This document shows, in pieces, positions 46,101 through 54,721 of a DNA stretch of 64,000 nt. The notes under the pieces were generated by a model. That model saw nothing but the letters and a program-made list of their open reading frames with translations, ran no database searches and was not told the origin of the DNA. The position numbers were made by a program, and so were the translations under genes. Origin of the DNA: an uncultured Fidelibacterota bacterium (GTDB taxonomy: Bacteria; Fidelibacterota; Marinisomatia; Marinisomatales; Marinisomataceae); assembly GCA_902599655.1 (NCBI GenBank), contig CACKGC010000001.1, positions 33,570 through 97,569 on the forward strand, given 5' to 3'. How positions within the stretch are numbered: the stretch's first letter is position 1; each line of letters opens with the position of its first letter.

Positions 46101-49100
46101 AGTAACACCAGATACAACTAATCTAACAGATTTTATTTCACTTAAAGATATATCTTGAATTTTGTCAAAATGACTTAAAGGAACTCTTATCAATTTCCAC
46201 CCTGTTTTAATTCCATCTACTTCAGTAGAGCCAGCAACATATGTACTATCATTTAAGGATATGGTTTTGGTAAAATAATCATTCGTTCTATCTAAAAATC
46301 CTGATTTATCTAAATCTTCAGTATCTGGATATTTTCCACCTGTTTGAATTCTATCACCAGTACCATTTCCTTCAGTTCCATTGACTTTTTCATAATTTGA
46401 ACTTCCTTCAGAATAACTCCAATCATCACCATTGGGATCGCTAGAATCAACATCAGATGATGCATTAATTAATTCAATTTCTCCATTTGCAAAATACTCA
46501 AGATATGATAATCCATCGGGATCCAAACAACCTCCAAAACCATCTTCATAAGCATTAAAGCAACCATCTAGTCCAGTATCTTCATTATCTTCGAGAAATC
46601 CATTACCTAGTGCCAATCCTGCCTCTGGTACATCCTCGGTATTAAGAATACCATTGCCATTATGGTCTTCACTTATTTTTCCTAAATCAATTGTTAAATT
46701 CCCTTCATCACCTCTAAGCCAAATCTCAAAAAATCTTGTTCTTGTTTGATCATAATCTCCTATAAACATAGGTGTGATTATACCTGCCCACAAAGAATCA
46801 GGATCAACTGATGTTTGAAATTCTTTTGGCTTATACTTTAAGACTAAAACATCTGTAGTAAGATTTTGTGCTCTCTGTGATGTTGAAACATTAGGCCAAA
46901 TATTATTTGTAAGAACTTGTGAGTAAGGATTATACCAGTACATATTCAATCTATTTCTCTGATCATATTCTTGATTATTGGACATATCGATAGGTGCAGA
47001 TGAAATATTCCAAAATCTTCTTAAGATTGAAGGATTGGTAACTCTTTTAGAACCTTCAAAATCATCGATGAATGCGACTCCATTTCCATCTCCAGTTCTG
47101 GCATTAGATATTGAATTTGGATTAGGCAGAACTTGTGCAATTTCTCCTTCAATTGAAAAGTTTGATAACTTATTTGCATTTAAAAAACTCAGTTGATTAA
47201 TTCTCGCAGAAAAGTTATCTAAATCTTTTTCATATCTCCCATTAATATCCCAAATGAAATTTTGAATAGGTTCATAACCTACTTCAACTTTTTTGTTTAC
47301 AATATCTTGGTTATAATAAAGTGCTGTAAGGCCCAAAAATGATTTTTCATCAAAATCAATTTGCGCCCTAGATCCGACCATAATCTTTCTATCAAAAGTA
47401 ACAAGATCATGTTTATCATAAGAAATTTCTAAATCACTATTAGGATCTATATTACCTGTTAACATTATTATTCCAGAAAAGTAATCAATTTGATAATCAG
47501 TACCTCTTTCAAGCTTTTCACCATTTGAAAGAATTTCCTCACTTCCTTCAACAAGCGTAAAACCTAAACTAATGGTAGACTTTGGATTAGTATAATTTGC
47601 GTTTATTGTAAACCTAGAATCGCCAGTATATTCAGTTCTATTTGAAGTAGTATACATTTTACCTTGCTGCAAAAACTCAGATAATGTACTGTTATCATTT
47701 CCACCATCAATAACATCATTTGCGACAAACGGTAATAATGCGGGTAGATGAATTTCACCTGTAACCAAGTTAACTATATTTGGATTGTTGTAATCAATGA
47801 CTTCATCCGGTGATGACGCTCCAGATTGATTGAAACTATCTAATCCAAAAAGATTTAAAAATGTGCTTCCACTATTAGTTCTATCGCTAACTGGGGTAGA
47901 AAAATTATCAATAATATTTACTTCAAGACTCTGAGCATCAATATTAGTTGATCCCATAGAGTAAACATTTTTAAACATCAAATCCCATGCAGGATGGTTT
48001 GGATGTGATGATTGAGCTTTAATCATTTTTAAAGACAGTGTCTGATTTTCAACAGAAACTCCTTCACCTATTTGAATAATTACTTGGCCCGTATTTCTAT
48101 CAACTAATTGATAATGGGCAGCAATTATTTCATTTTGAAGAGAACTTTGCATCCTAATAAACCCTAAGTCTTCATTAATGCTATAATCTGTGCCTCTGTC
48201 TAGCTTAATGAAAGCTCCTTGCTTGCTTTTGTCAGGAAATTGTGTAGTATCGTTTGGATTAATATAAGCTGTACCAGGATCTGCTTGTGGATTATTTGAT
48301 GCATCAATCTTGTATAATTCAAAGTTTTTAACAACTACATTACCAATCTGATGTAATCCATTTATAAGCGGATAGTAAGAGGGAATTGCAAGAGTGAAAC
48401 CACTTTCCTCAATAGTGTCAGTTGAACCATTCCTAAACCATTCATGTATAAAAAAGTAAAGATTTTTCTTATAATCATAATCTTGGATCTGATTTTCCGT
48501 TAATTCTGAAGTTCCCCTATATCTTTGAGACTGTTTTTTAGTTTTTTCTAAGGAAGCTATGCTGGTAATATTTACTGGCCCAAGCTTAGACAAAGCTTTA
48601 ACACCAAAAAGACCCTTATTTTGGCCTGAAAAAGTAACAAACTCCGTTGAAGGCAATGATAGAGAAATATTCCCCATTTCAAGCCTTTGCAAAATATCAT
48701 CTTCCTCTCCTTGATAATCAACTCTGATAGTATTTTCCCAATCAAAATCACGTTCTGAATTCTGATCAAGCGAAACCGTAATTCTTTCTCCCACTTTTCC
48801 TTGAACATTGAGTTGTTGTTTTTGATCAAATTTAAAATTTGTTTTTTCTTGCTCTCTATAAGATGATCGCACAAGCTCTTGATCTTGATTAACTAATTTT
48901 CCTGATAAATTTATATTTCCTTGTACTCTTAAAGATGCTCTTCCCAAAGCTCCTAAATCAATATCTGCAATCTGCATAAATCTATCTGTTTTTTTATTTA
49001 TAGTTGTATCTGATGCAGCAATAGAGAAAGGTTGAGATAGATTAAATTGTTGGTTTGAAGAAATCAAAAAATTTATATAATTATCAAATGTTGAAACATA

Positions 49101-49349
49101 TGGCATTGAACTATTTATATTTAATATTTTTTCACTGATAATAATTTTATCGAAGGAAGCATTAAATGAAACGTTGTAGTCTATATATTTTCTATCGATT
49201 TTAAAGATTCCAATAGGATAATTTGAAATATCATCCAATGAATAATTTATTTTTTTAGAATTTTTGAAAGGATTTAAACTAATTTCTTCAACAATATTAT
49301 TACTATAAAGAACGCCAATCGAAAAAATAAATATTAGAAATTTCTTCAT
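43179..49349 (-). CDS. sprA: SprA, T9SS outer-membrane translocon / gliding motility protein
   Basis: 2056 aa; ADIDLGALGRASLRVQGNINLSGKLVNQDQELVRSSYREQEKTNFKFDQKQQLNVQGKVGERITVSLDQNSERDFDWENTIRVDYQGEEDDILQRLEMGNISLSLPSTEF is SprA-specific. Confidence 0.95.
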   Translation of the reverse strand: MKKFLIFIFSIGVLYSNNIVEEISLNPFKNSKKINYSLDDISNYPIGIFKIDRKYIDYNVSFNASFDKIIISEKILNINSSMPYVSTFDNYINFLISSNQQFNLSQPFSIAASDTTINKKTDRFMQIADIDLGALGRASLRVQGNINLSGKLVNQDQELVRSSYREQEKTNFKFDQKQQLNVQGKVGERITVSLDQNSERDFDWENTIRVDYQGEEDDILQRLEMGNISLSLPSTEFVTFSGQNKGLFGVKALSKLGPVNITSIASLEKTKKQSQRYRGTSELTENQIQDYDYKKNLYFFIHEWFRNGSTDTIEESGFTLAIPSYYPLINGLHQIGNVVVKNFELYKIDASNNPQADPGTAYINPNDTTQFPDKSKQGAFIKLDRGTDYSINEDLGFIRMQSSLQNEIIAAHYQLVDRNTGQVIIQIGEGVSVENQTLSLKMIKAQSSHPNHPAWDLMFKNVYSMGSTNIDAQSLEVNIIDNFSTPVSDRTNSGSTFLNLFGLDSFNQSGASSPDEVIDYNNPNIVNLVTGEIHLPALLPFVANDVIDGGNDNSTLSEFLQQGKMYTTSNRTEYTGDSRFTINANYTNPKSTISLGFTLVEGSEEILSNGEKLERGTDYQIDYFSGIIMLTGNIDPNSDLEISYDKHDLVTFDRKIMVGSRAQIDFDEKSFLGLTALYYNQDIVNKKVEVGYEPIQNFIWDINGRYEKDLDNFSARINQLSFLNANKLSNFSIEGEIAQVLPNPNSISNARTGDGNGVAFIDDFEGSKRVTNPSILRRFWNISSAPIDMSNNQEYDQRNRLNMYWYNPYSQVLTNNIWPNVSTSQRAQNLTTDVLVLKYKPKEFQTSVDPDSLWAGIITPMFIGDYDQTRTRFFEIWLRGDEGNLTIDLGKISEDHNGNGILNTEDVPEAGLALGNGFLEDNEDTGLDGCFNAYEDGFGGCLDPDGLSYLEYFANGEIELINASSDVDSSDPNGDDWSYSEGSSNYEKVNGTEGNGTGDRIQTGGKYPDTEDLDKSGFLDRTNDYFTKTISLNDSTYVAGSTEVDGIKTGWKLIRVPLSHFDKIQDISLSEIKSVRLVVSGVTEETKLEIAKIELVGNAWQELGTSLANTESYTLQDSTFIVSVINDEDNPNYVPPKGVFGEYDQINQIRSKEQSLVLQFENLDPNYKGAAKKILAMDEKKGQSFLMYDRMKMFVYGNSEFASEEETDLKFFIQFGNGDEYYKVTKPVYDNWDEELKRNEIDLDLNWLTSLKNATDESISFLNANDTFTDSLSYKEYSFLDDNSTIYKNVEIVGNPSLSRLQYFIVGVENESDHPITGEIWLDELRLSGVKKETGTAVRLKSKFNLSDLSQSTLTYSRKDADFHVLQERIGTNQTVENFTFNNNLQLGNFFPSSLGISFPITTNYNIINNSPKYFPGTDIRTNGSPPDSVMVKSSTINIAGKISKRVKSENPFIKYSIDNLSAGFNLSTQKKSDSIMESIDVSKINTNVDYNLRFPSDNYIEAFKWAENVPFIGEKLSETRFFYTPSTFTTGIRVNRNLSEKISRKNSELIEDFSLGLERRFTFNYKVFDNTQLNYTKNLRSDMSDYRDEVLNQLKVGALTNINETLNYTFSPQWLNWFKPNFSYNTNYSWNQPRNGIYDAANLNLVKNSGVNFSISPTEFIEIFYTPVSKREGPKTPSRTRSSGLASFNAEEDSEKKEEKDNQKDKRKSLENNFALERIYNESKKIEPLTITINNITTKVSNGIDGGVPLSYRLGFKDNLGLNSIAEVGLNTGNEDIKKSFSARTGIRFNPQSSLMISFNESISSNINGYSIDIRSTTRDYIGFGSYLSKGFPFSNWSFRVGGLEKISFIKPYANSMSIEHSFSGKQNLSWKFNEEGIMPINLFSISSFENGNNDYLQFSRISRSFSPLIGISTTFKNGISTNLRSNITHTLDEVANGLTYISDNSILATLTYNFSKGIRFPLPFSERNIYLRNNMNISLNLDFSNKTEEGSKDKINFVEQNFTNTQKSILRITYTLTDDITGSLFYEYRQTDTRLTGRRIDRDFGINLNVAIRG

Positions 49350-49940
49350 TTATAAAATGTCTCTGATTTTTGTAACAAACTTTTTAATCGCTAATCCTCT
49401 ATGACTAATTTGGTTTTTTTGCTCACTATTCATCTGAGCTAAAGACAAATTGAATTCAGTTGAACAAAATATAGGATCGTATCCAAACCCATTACTTCCT
49501 ACTCTAGATTGTAAAATTTTACCTTCAATAGTTCCTTCGACATGAAAATCGTTTATTCCATCAACAAATGAAATAATAGTACGAAATCTTGCTGTTCGAA
49601 ATTTATCTTCTACACCATCTAATTTTTTTAAAAGTTTTGTCATATTTTCTTCATATGTAGCATTTTCTCCAGCATAACGAGCTGTATAAAGTCCTGGTGC
49701 TCCGTTCAACGCATCAACTTCTAAAATTGTATCATCTGCAACAGAAGCAATTTTTGTATGATCAAAGGAAGCCCTTGATTTTATAAACGAATTTTCTTCA
49801 ATAGTGTTTCCATCTTCAACTATTTCTCCAATTTCAGGAAAATCAGCTAAAGATAATATCTCATCAAAAAATGGTTGAATCTTTACAGAAATTTCAGATA
49901 CTTTGTGTTTATTTGAAGTAGCAATAATAATTTTTTTCAT
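49350..49940 (-). CDS. rdgB: XTP/dITP diphosphatase (RdgB/HAM1)
   Basis: IATSNKHKVSEI, SVADDTILEVDALNGAPGLYTARYAGENATYEEN, GSNGFGYDPIF. Confidence 0.96.
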   Translation of the reverse strand: MKKIIIATSNKHKVSEISVKIQPFFDEILSLADFPEIGEIVEDGNTIEENSFIKSRASFDHTKIASVADDTILEVDALNGAPGLYTARYAGENATYEENMTKLLKKLDGVEDKFRTARFRTIISFVDGINDFHVEGTIEGKILQSRVGSNGFGYDPIFCSTEFNLSLAQMNSEQKNQISHRGLAIKKFVTKIRDIL

Positions 49941-50010
49941 TTCTTAAACTAAGAAATATTTATGTGTTTATTAAATAACTAATATTGCTTGCCTTTTAAG
50001 GCATTTTATT

Positions 50011-50037
50011 GTCTCTTTAGCTCAGTTAGTAGGGCAG
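50011..50037 (+). pseudogene. Orphan 5' half of a tRNA (acceptor 5' strand + D-arm)
   Basis: GTCTCTTTAGCTCAGTTAGTAGGGCAG matches the tRNA 5'/D-arm consensus and aligns to tRNA-Phe at 51011 with 4 mismatches over 27 nt by eye; no anticodon or T-arm follows. Confidence 0.75.
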
Positions 50038-50864
50038 GAAATAACATCAATTTCGCTATATAAATTTGGGTCGTGGTTTGGATCTTCGACCGTGTTAGCC
50101 ATCATTGAAATTTTAACAATTTCATCACTTGTAGAAAAACAAAGTTGGTGAAAGTTGTCGTTGTCATTTATATCTGCAATCGAAATAGGTACATGCGGTA
50201 CTAAATCTCCAGCACTCTCGGAATAGCCAATATAGTATTGAAACAAGTCCGATTCATTATCATCACTTATATACGGTGTAATACCACCATTCCAAGCAAC
50301 TTGAATCGTTTGTGTTCCTGAGCTACATTCATTCAAATTGCCATCAATTCTTTGGGCAAAGAATAAACTTGGTCCATCAGCAAGCGGAATAACATTCGTG
50401 GTGGAGATGCCGTTTAGGTTTACAATTTCAGAACAAGCGGACTCTCCAGATATAATATCAATTGTCAATAAATCCCCTACAACTCTTACTTCGACAGGTG
50501 GATTGGTAACAGCGGTACCAAATTCACCCAACAGAAGCACAGTTCGATTTTCTCCATTTTCATTAGCTGGTGCTAAGCGAGCACAAATTGGGATGTGTAT
50601 ATTTCCAAGACTATCTACAACTTCAAAATCAGATCCTGACAAAGTAGCTGCATCTAATGGGTATTTAAAATTAACAGGCATACCATCTAATTGACTTCCG
50701 GGTTGCGTACACAATATGCTTGGTAGTGCATTATCAAGTCCAAAAAAAGCTGACACAAGAGTATCTTGATTAACCGGTACTTGAGGTTCAGTAGGAGAAC
50801 TTTCTCCACCTCCACCACAAGCCCACAACCAACATACGCTAATAATAATCAAAATTTTTTTCAT
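50022..50864 (-). CDS. Uncharacterised lipoprotein of atypical composition
   Basis: MKKILIIISVCWLWACGGGGESSPTEP lipobox; stop codon lies inside the tRNA fragment; higher GC than neighbours (26/60 on the line at 50461). Confidence 0.75.
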   Translation of the reverse strand: MKKILIIISVCWLWACGGGGESSPTEPQVPVNQDTLVSAFFGLDNALPSILCTQPGSQLDGMPVNFKYPLDAATLSGSDFEVVDSLGNIHIPICARLAPANENGENRTVLLLGEFGTAVTNPPVEVRVVGDLLTIDIISGESACSEIVNLNGISTTNVIPLADGPSLFFAQRIDGNLNECSSGTQTIQVAWNGGITPYISDDNESDLFQYYIGYSESAGDLVPHVPISIADINDNDNFHQLCFSTSDEIVKISMMANTVEDPNHDPNLYSEIDVISCPTN

Positions 50865-51010
50865 AAATGTACTACGTGATGATAAATATTTTGTTCCCAT
50901 CAATTTCAGCATGATTCATATCGAATTTGATCATGATAATTCTCAAATCATATTCTTACGTGTTTTTTTGGATTATTTGGTTAAATTCGTGAACTATTTT
51001 ACAACTTGAT

Positions 51011-51083
<73 letters not shown>

Positions 51084-51093
51084 CTTCTTTATT

Positions 51094-51627
51094 ATGAAAC
51101 TCAGTAAAAAAAATATAGCAATTATAGTTGTGACTACACTTCTTGTGGTCTTCGTTGGTTCTTTTTTGAGACAACCAAAAGTCTATACATTCTATAAAGA
51201 ACAATTTGTACCAAGCGATATGGATACTGTATTTGAATTTTTTTCAAGACCTGAAAATCTTGAGAAAATAACTCCATCATCAATGGGTTTTAATATTATA
51301 ACTCCGACTCCGATTGAAATGAAGGAGGGAGCTATAATTGACTACACCGTTAAAATTTTAGGTGTACCAGTTCGCTGGAGAACTATGATTACTAGCTATA
51401 AAGAAAATGAATATTTTGTTGATGAGCAGCTCAAAGGTCCTTACAGTTACTGGCATCATAAACATACGTTTAAAGAGGTTGACGGAGGGATTTTAATTAT
51501 AGATGAAATAACTTATGCTCTGCCAATTCAAGCCTTTCGAAAAATTGTTCATCCAGTTTTGATAAAACCTCAGCTAAATCAAATCTTTGATTTCAGATTT
51601 CAAACAATTAAAGATAAATTTAAGTAA
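51094..51627 (+). CDS. SRPBCC-family protein with N-terminal TM helix
   Basis: FVPSDMDTVFEFFSRPENLEKITPSSMGF...SYWHHKHTFKEVDGGILIIDEITYALP. Confidence 0.8.
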   Translation: MKLSKKNIAIIVVTTLLVVFVGSFLRQPKVYTFYKEQFVPSDMDTVFEFFSRPENLEKITPSSMGFNIITPTPIEMKEGAIIDYTVKILGVPVRWRTMITSYKENEYFVDEQLKGPYSYWHHKHTFKEVDGGILIIDEITYALPIQAFRKIVHPVLIKPQLNQIFDFRFQTIKDKFK

Positions 51628-52163
51628 TGATCAATTACATTCTTTCTAAGTCAAACATAATGATAAATTATGTCGGTTTTACGATTGTATGGTTTTCCTG
51701 TGTTTACAGTGGAGCTAAAGGAGACCCAATTATTGCTTTAATACCAACTTTTATTTTCTTATTCCTTCATTTTCTAATTGTCGCAGACCATTTAAAAGAA
51801 GAAATACAGCTGATTGTTATTTCTATTATCTTTGGTTTAATAGTTGACTCTAGTTTTTCTATACTTGGTTTTGTTAAATATAACGGTACATTAGATTTTG
51901 CGCCAAATCTAGCACCTCTTTGGATAGTTTGTATGTGGGCAGGTTTTACAGCTCAGATAAATCATGCGATGAAATTTTTGATTGGTAGATATCCATTAAT
52001 TGGCTTCTATGGATTACTTGCGCCATTAGCATATATTGCTGGAGAAGGTATTGGTGCAGCTGTAGTTACAGATACTTATCTATCCTATGGATTTATTAGC
52101 ATAGCTTGGTCAATAAGTTTATTGTCTTTATTCAAAATTTCTGAATATTTAATGAGCAAATAA
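51627..52163 (+). CDS. DUF2878 membrane protein
   Basis: 178 aa; NYVGFTIVWFSCVYSGAKG...LIVDSSFSILGFVKYNG...APLWIVCMWAGFTAQINHAM. Confidence 0.75.
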   Translation: MINYILSKSNIMINYVGFTIVWFSCVYSGAKGDPIIALIPTFIFLFLHFLIVADHLKEEIQLIVISIIFGLIVDSSFSILGFVKYNGTLDFAPNLAPLWIVCMWAGFTAQINHAMKFLIGRYPLIGFYGLLAPLAYIAGEGIGAAVVTDTYLSYGFISIAWSISLLSLFKISEYLMSK

Positions 52164-52164
52164 G

Positions 52165-53586
52165 ATGAAAAAGATTATTTTTTTAATAGCTTTAATATTT
52201 TTTGGGTGTGCATCACAAAAACCTATTGAACCTAATCAAGTTTTGGATTTTGAAGTTCCTGAGCAATGGGAAGTTAGCATTTCACAAAATTTAGATTTTG
52301 ATCAAGAGTGGTGGAAAATTTTTAATGACGAAAATCTAAATTCTTATTTGCTTGAATTTATGGATGAAAATATAAATCTTGAAAAAGCGATGCTTAATAC
52401 AAGAAAAGCCAAACAAGCATCAGTAATAGCAACAGGTAGTTTATTCCCATCAATTTCAGTAAATAGCAGTGCCGTTGAGTCTGAACAGAACACTGCAGGA
52501 TTTCCTCCATTTTTTTCAACCTTATTTGGTCAATCATCTGATGAAGTAACCGTATTCACGCAAGAAAATTATAATCTATCACTAGGAACACAATGGGAAA
52601 TTGATTTGTGGGGCAAGCTTCGCCAAGGAAGAATTGCTACTAAACAACAATATCTATCTGCAATGTATTATGAAGATTTTCTTAAGCTTTCGCTGACTGC
52701 TGAGGCATCTAAACTTTATTTTTCAATAATTGAAGCAGAACAAGTTTTAAACAATGCATCAAAAAAACTTAAAAATGCAGAAACTATTTTTGAGCTATAT
52801 TCTTTACGCTACAATAAAGGGAGTATTTCCATACAAGCGTACCAACAATCAAAAATAATATTTAATGCAACAAAATCTGATTATAATAATAAACTTCTGA
52901 TTGTTAATTCCCTTAAAAGAGAAGCAAAGTTGCTTGTAAAAGACTATCCTTCCACAGAATTTGTAGTTAACAATAACTTTCCTAAAAAATTACCAAACAT
53001 TCCAAGCACTCTACCAGCAGATATTGTCAAAAGAAGGCCAGATTTAATTGCTCAACAATATAATTTACTCGCTAATAAAGCTTTAGATAGGCAAGCTCTT
53101 CTTACTTTATTCCCAACATTTAGTCTTACTGGAAGTTATGGAAGCTCATCAAATGATTTAGAAGATTTAACCAATGAAGACTTTTCAGTATGGAATAAAG
53201 GATTAAACGTTTTTGTTCCAGTATTTAATGCAGGAAAATTAATTGCAAATAAAAAACTTGCTAAGACTAATAGAGAAATTGCAATGCTTGATTTTGTAAA
53301 TACTTTGCTAAATGCATATAAGGAAGTAGAAAGTGGATTTGAATCTGATTTGACATCAAATCAAGCTTTAGAAATAATTAATCAAAATATTATTTTGTCG
53401 GAAAGCATCTACGATACAACTTTTGAAGGATTTATTAAAGGATCTTCAACCTTCGAGGATGCTATTAATGCGAATAATGCACTTTACGACAATCTAGATT
53501 TAAAAGCTCGATTAGAAAAGGTTCGCATAGAACAGAGAATAAATTTAATTTTAGCTCTTGGCGGAGGATTTAAAACAAATGATTAA
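52165..53586 (+). CDS. TolC-family outer-membrane efflux lipoprotein
   Basis: Lipobox FFGCASQ; LPADIVKRRPDLIAQQ; GTQWEIDLWGKLRQ. Confidence 0.94.
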   Translation: MKKIIFLIALIFFGCASQKPIEPNQVLDFEVPEQWEVSISQNLDFDQEWWKIFNDENLNSYLLEFMDENINLEKAMLNTRKAKQASVIATGSLFPSISVNSSAVESEQNTAGFPPFFSTLFGQSSDEVTVFTQENYNLSLGTQWEIDLWGKLRQGRIATKQQYLSAMYYEDFLKLSLTAEASKLYFSIIEAEQVLNNASKKLKNAETIFELYSLRYNKGSISIQAYQQSKIIFNATKSDYNNKLLIVNSLKREAKLLVKDYPSTEFVVNNNFPKKLPNIPSTLPADIVKRRPDLIAQQYNLLANKALDRQALLTLFPTFSLTGSYGSSSNDLEDLTNEDFSVWNKGLNVFVPVFNAGKLIANKKLAKTNREIAMLDFVNTLLNAYKEVESGFESDLTSNQALEIINQNIILSESIYDTTFEGFIKGSSTFEDAINANNALYDNLDLKARLEKVRIEQRINLILALGGGFKTND

Positions 53587-54721
53587 AAAATTAAAACCAT
53601 TATTTATCTTATTAGGCGCATTTGCTATATCATATTTATTATGGCTGCTTGGCCAGGTACAACCTGATCCGGTTGAAGAAGCGCCAGCGCCGGACGTTAT
53701 TGTTGAAATTTTAACCCCTAAAGATTTTCAAATTCAAATAAGTTCTAACGGTACAACAACGCCTCTCACCCAAACAGTATTGACTGCAGAAGTTGGTGGT
53801 GAAGTTATCTATCGTTCAAAAAAGTTTTCTGAAGGTTCATCAGTTATTGAAGGAGAAATTTTGGCAAAAATTGATGATACAGACTTACAACTACAGTACA
53901 AAAATGCTTTATTACAATTAGCAAATGCCGAAGTGCAGCATTCATTGCAATTGGCGGAAGCAGAAGTTGCAAAAGAAGCCTGGGAAAAAATAGGTGATGG
54001 TGTTGCTAGCGATTTGACACTGAAAAAACCTCAGCTAAAGCAAGCTGAAGCATTATTAGAAGTGGCAAAAGCTCAGGTTAGTTCAGCAGAAAAAAAATTA
54101 AACAAAACAGAAATCGTAGCACCTTATGCTGGCCGAATTCAAAGTGTAAATATTGATTTAGGTACAACAATTATTCCTGGACAGCCAGTTGGAGCTCTAT
54201 ACACTTCAAGCGAAATTGAAGTTACTTTAGCTGTAAAGGATAACGACTTGCAATTCTTAAGCATACCAATGGATGGAAGAAAGTTAGATCCAAGTGAACA
54301 AGCATTAGTTGAAATTAGAAGTTTTTATAAAGGTAAAAATCAAACTTGGATTGGGAGGCTTGAAAGAGTAGACGGAGTCATAGATCCAGTTACAAGAATG
54401 ATTAATCTTATCGCGGTCTTCAAAAACGATTTTATTGAAACTGATAAACCGAATCTTCCTATCGGACTATTTGTTGAAGCACAAATTGATGGTATTATAT
54501 TAAAAGATATTTATTCAATACCTGTAAACGCAATTTCTGAAAATAACGAAGTATATATTGTAAATAATGATAATGAATTAGTTTTAAGACAGCTATCAAT
54601 TCTGAAAAAATATAGTGATTTTGTGATTGTTAAAGATGGACTTAAAGCAGGAGAAAGAATTGTCACATCTAAACTCTCTACTGCATCTAATGGAATAAAA
54701 GTTAACCCAGTATACAAATAA
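53579..54721 (+). CDS. RND efflux periplasmic adaptor
   Basis: LTAEVGGEVIYRSKKFSEGSSVIEGEILAKIDDTDLQLQ, KLNKTEIVAPYAGRIQSVNIDLGTTIIPGQPVG; start moved to MIKKLKP. Confidence 0.94.
   Translation: MIKKLKPLFILLGAFAISYLLWLLGQVQPDPVEEAPAPDVIVEILTPKDFQIQISSNGTTTPLTQTVLTAEVGGEVIYRSKKFSEGSSVIEGEILAKIDDTDLQLQYKNALLQLANAEVQHSLQLAEAEVAKEAWEKIGDGVASDLTLKKPQLKQAEALLEVAKAQVSSAEKKLNKTEIVAPYAGRIQSVNIDLGTTIIPGQPVGALYTSSEIEVTLAVKDNDLQFLSIPMDGRKLDPSEQALVEIRSFYKGKNQTWIGRLERVDGVIDPVTRMINLIAVFKNDFIETDKPNLPIGLFVEAQIDGIILKDIYSIPVNAISENNEVYIVNNDNELVLRQLSILKKYSDFVIVKDGLKAGERIVTSKLSTASNGIKVNPVYK

Noticed and set aside
48572-48874. 100 aa same-strand ORF inside sprA in another frame
   Set aside because: Low-complexity composition and fully inside a conserved SprA region; out-of-frame shadow.
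49986-50010. TGCCT TTTA AGGCA hairpin plus T-rich stretch just before the tRNA fragment as a terminator
   Set aside because: Five bp stem only, and no plus-strand gene upstream needs termination; may be a remnant of the old tRNA promoter region, but unsupported.
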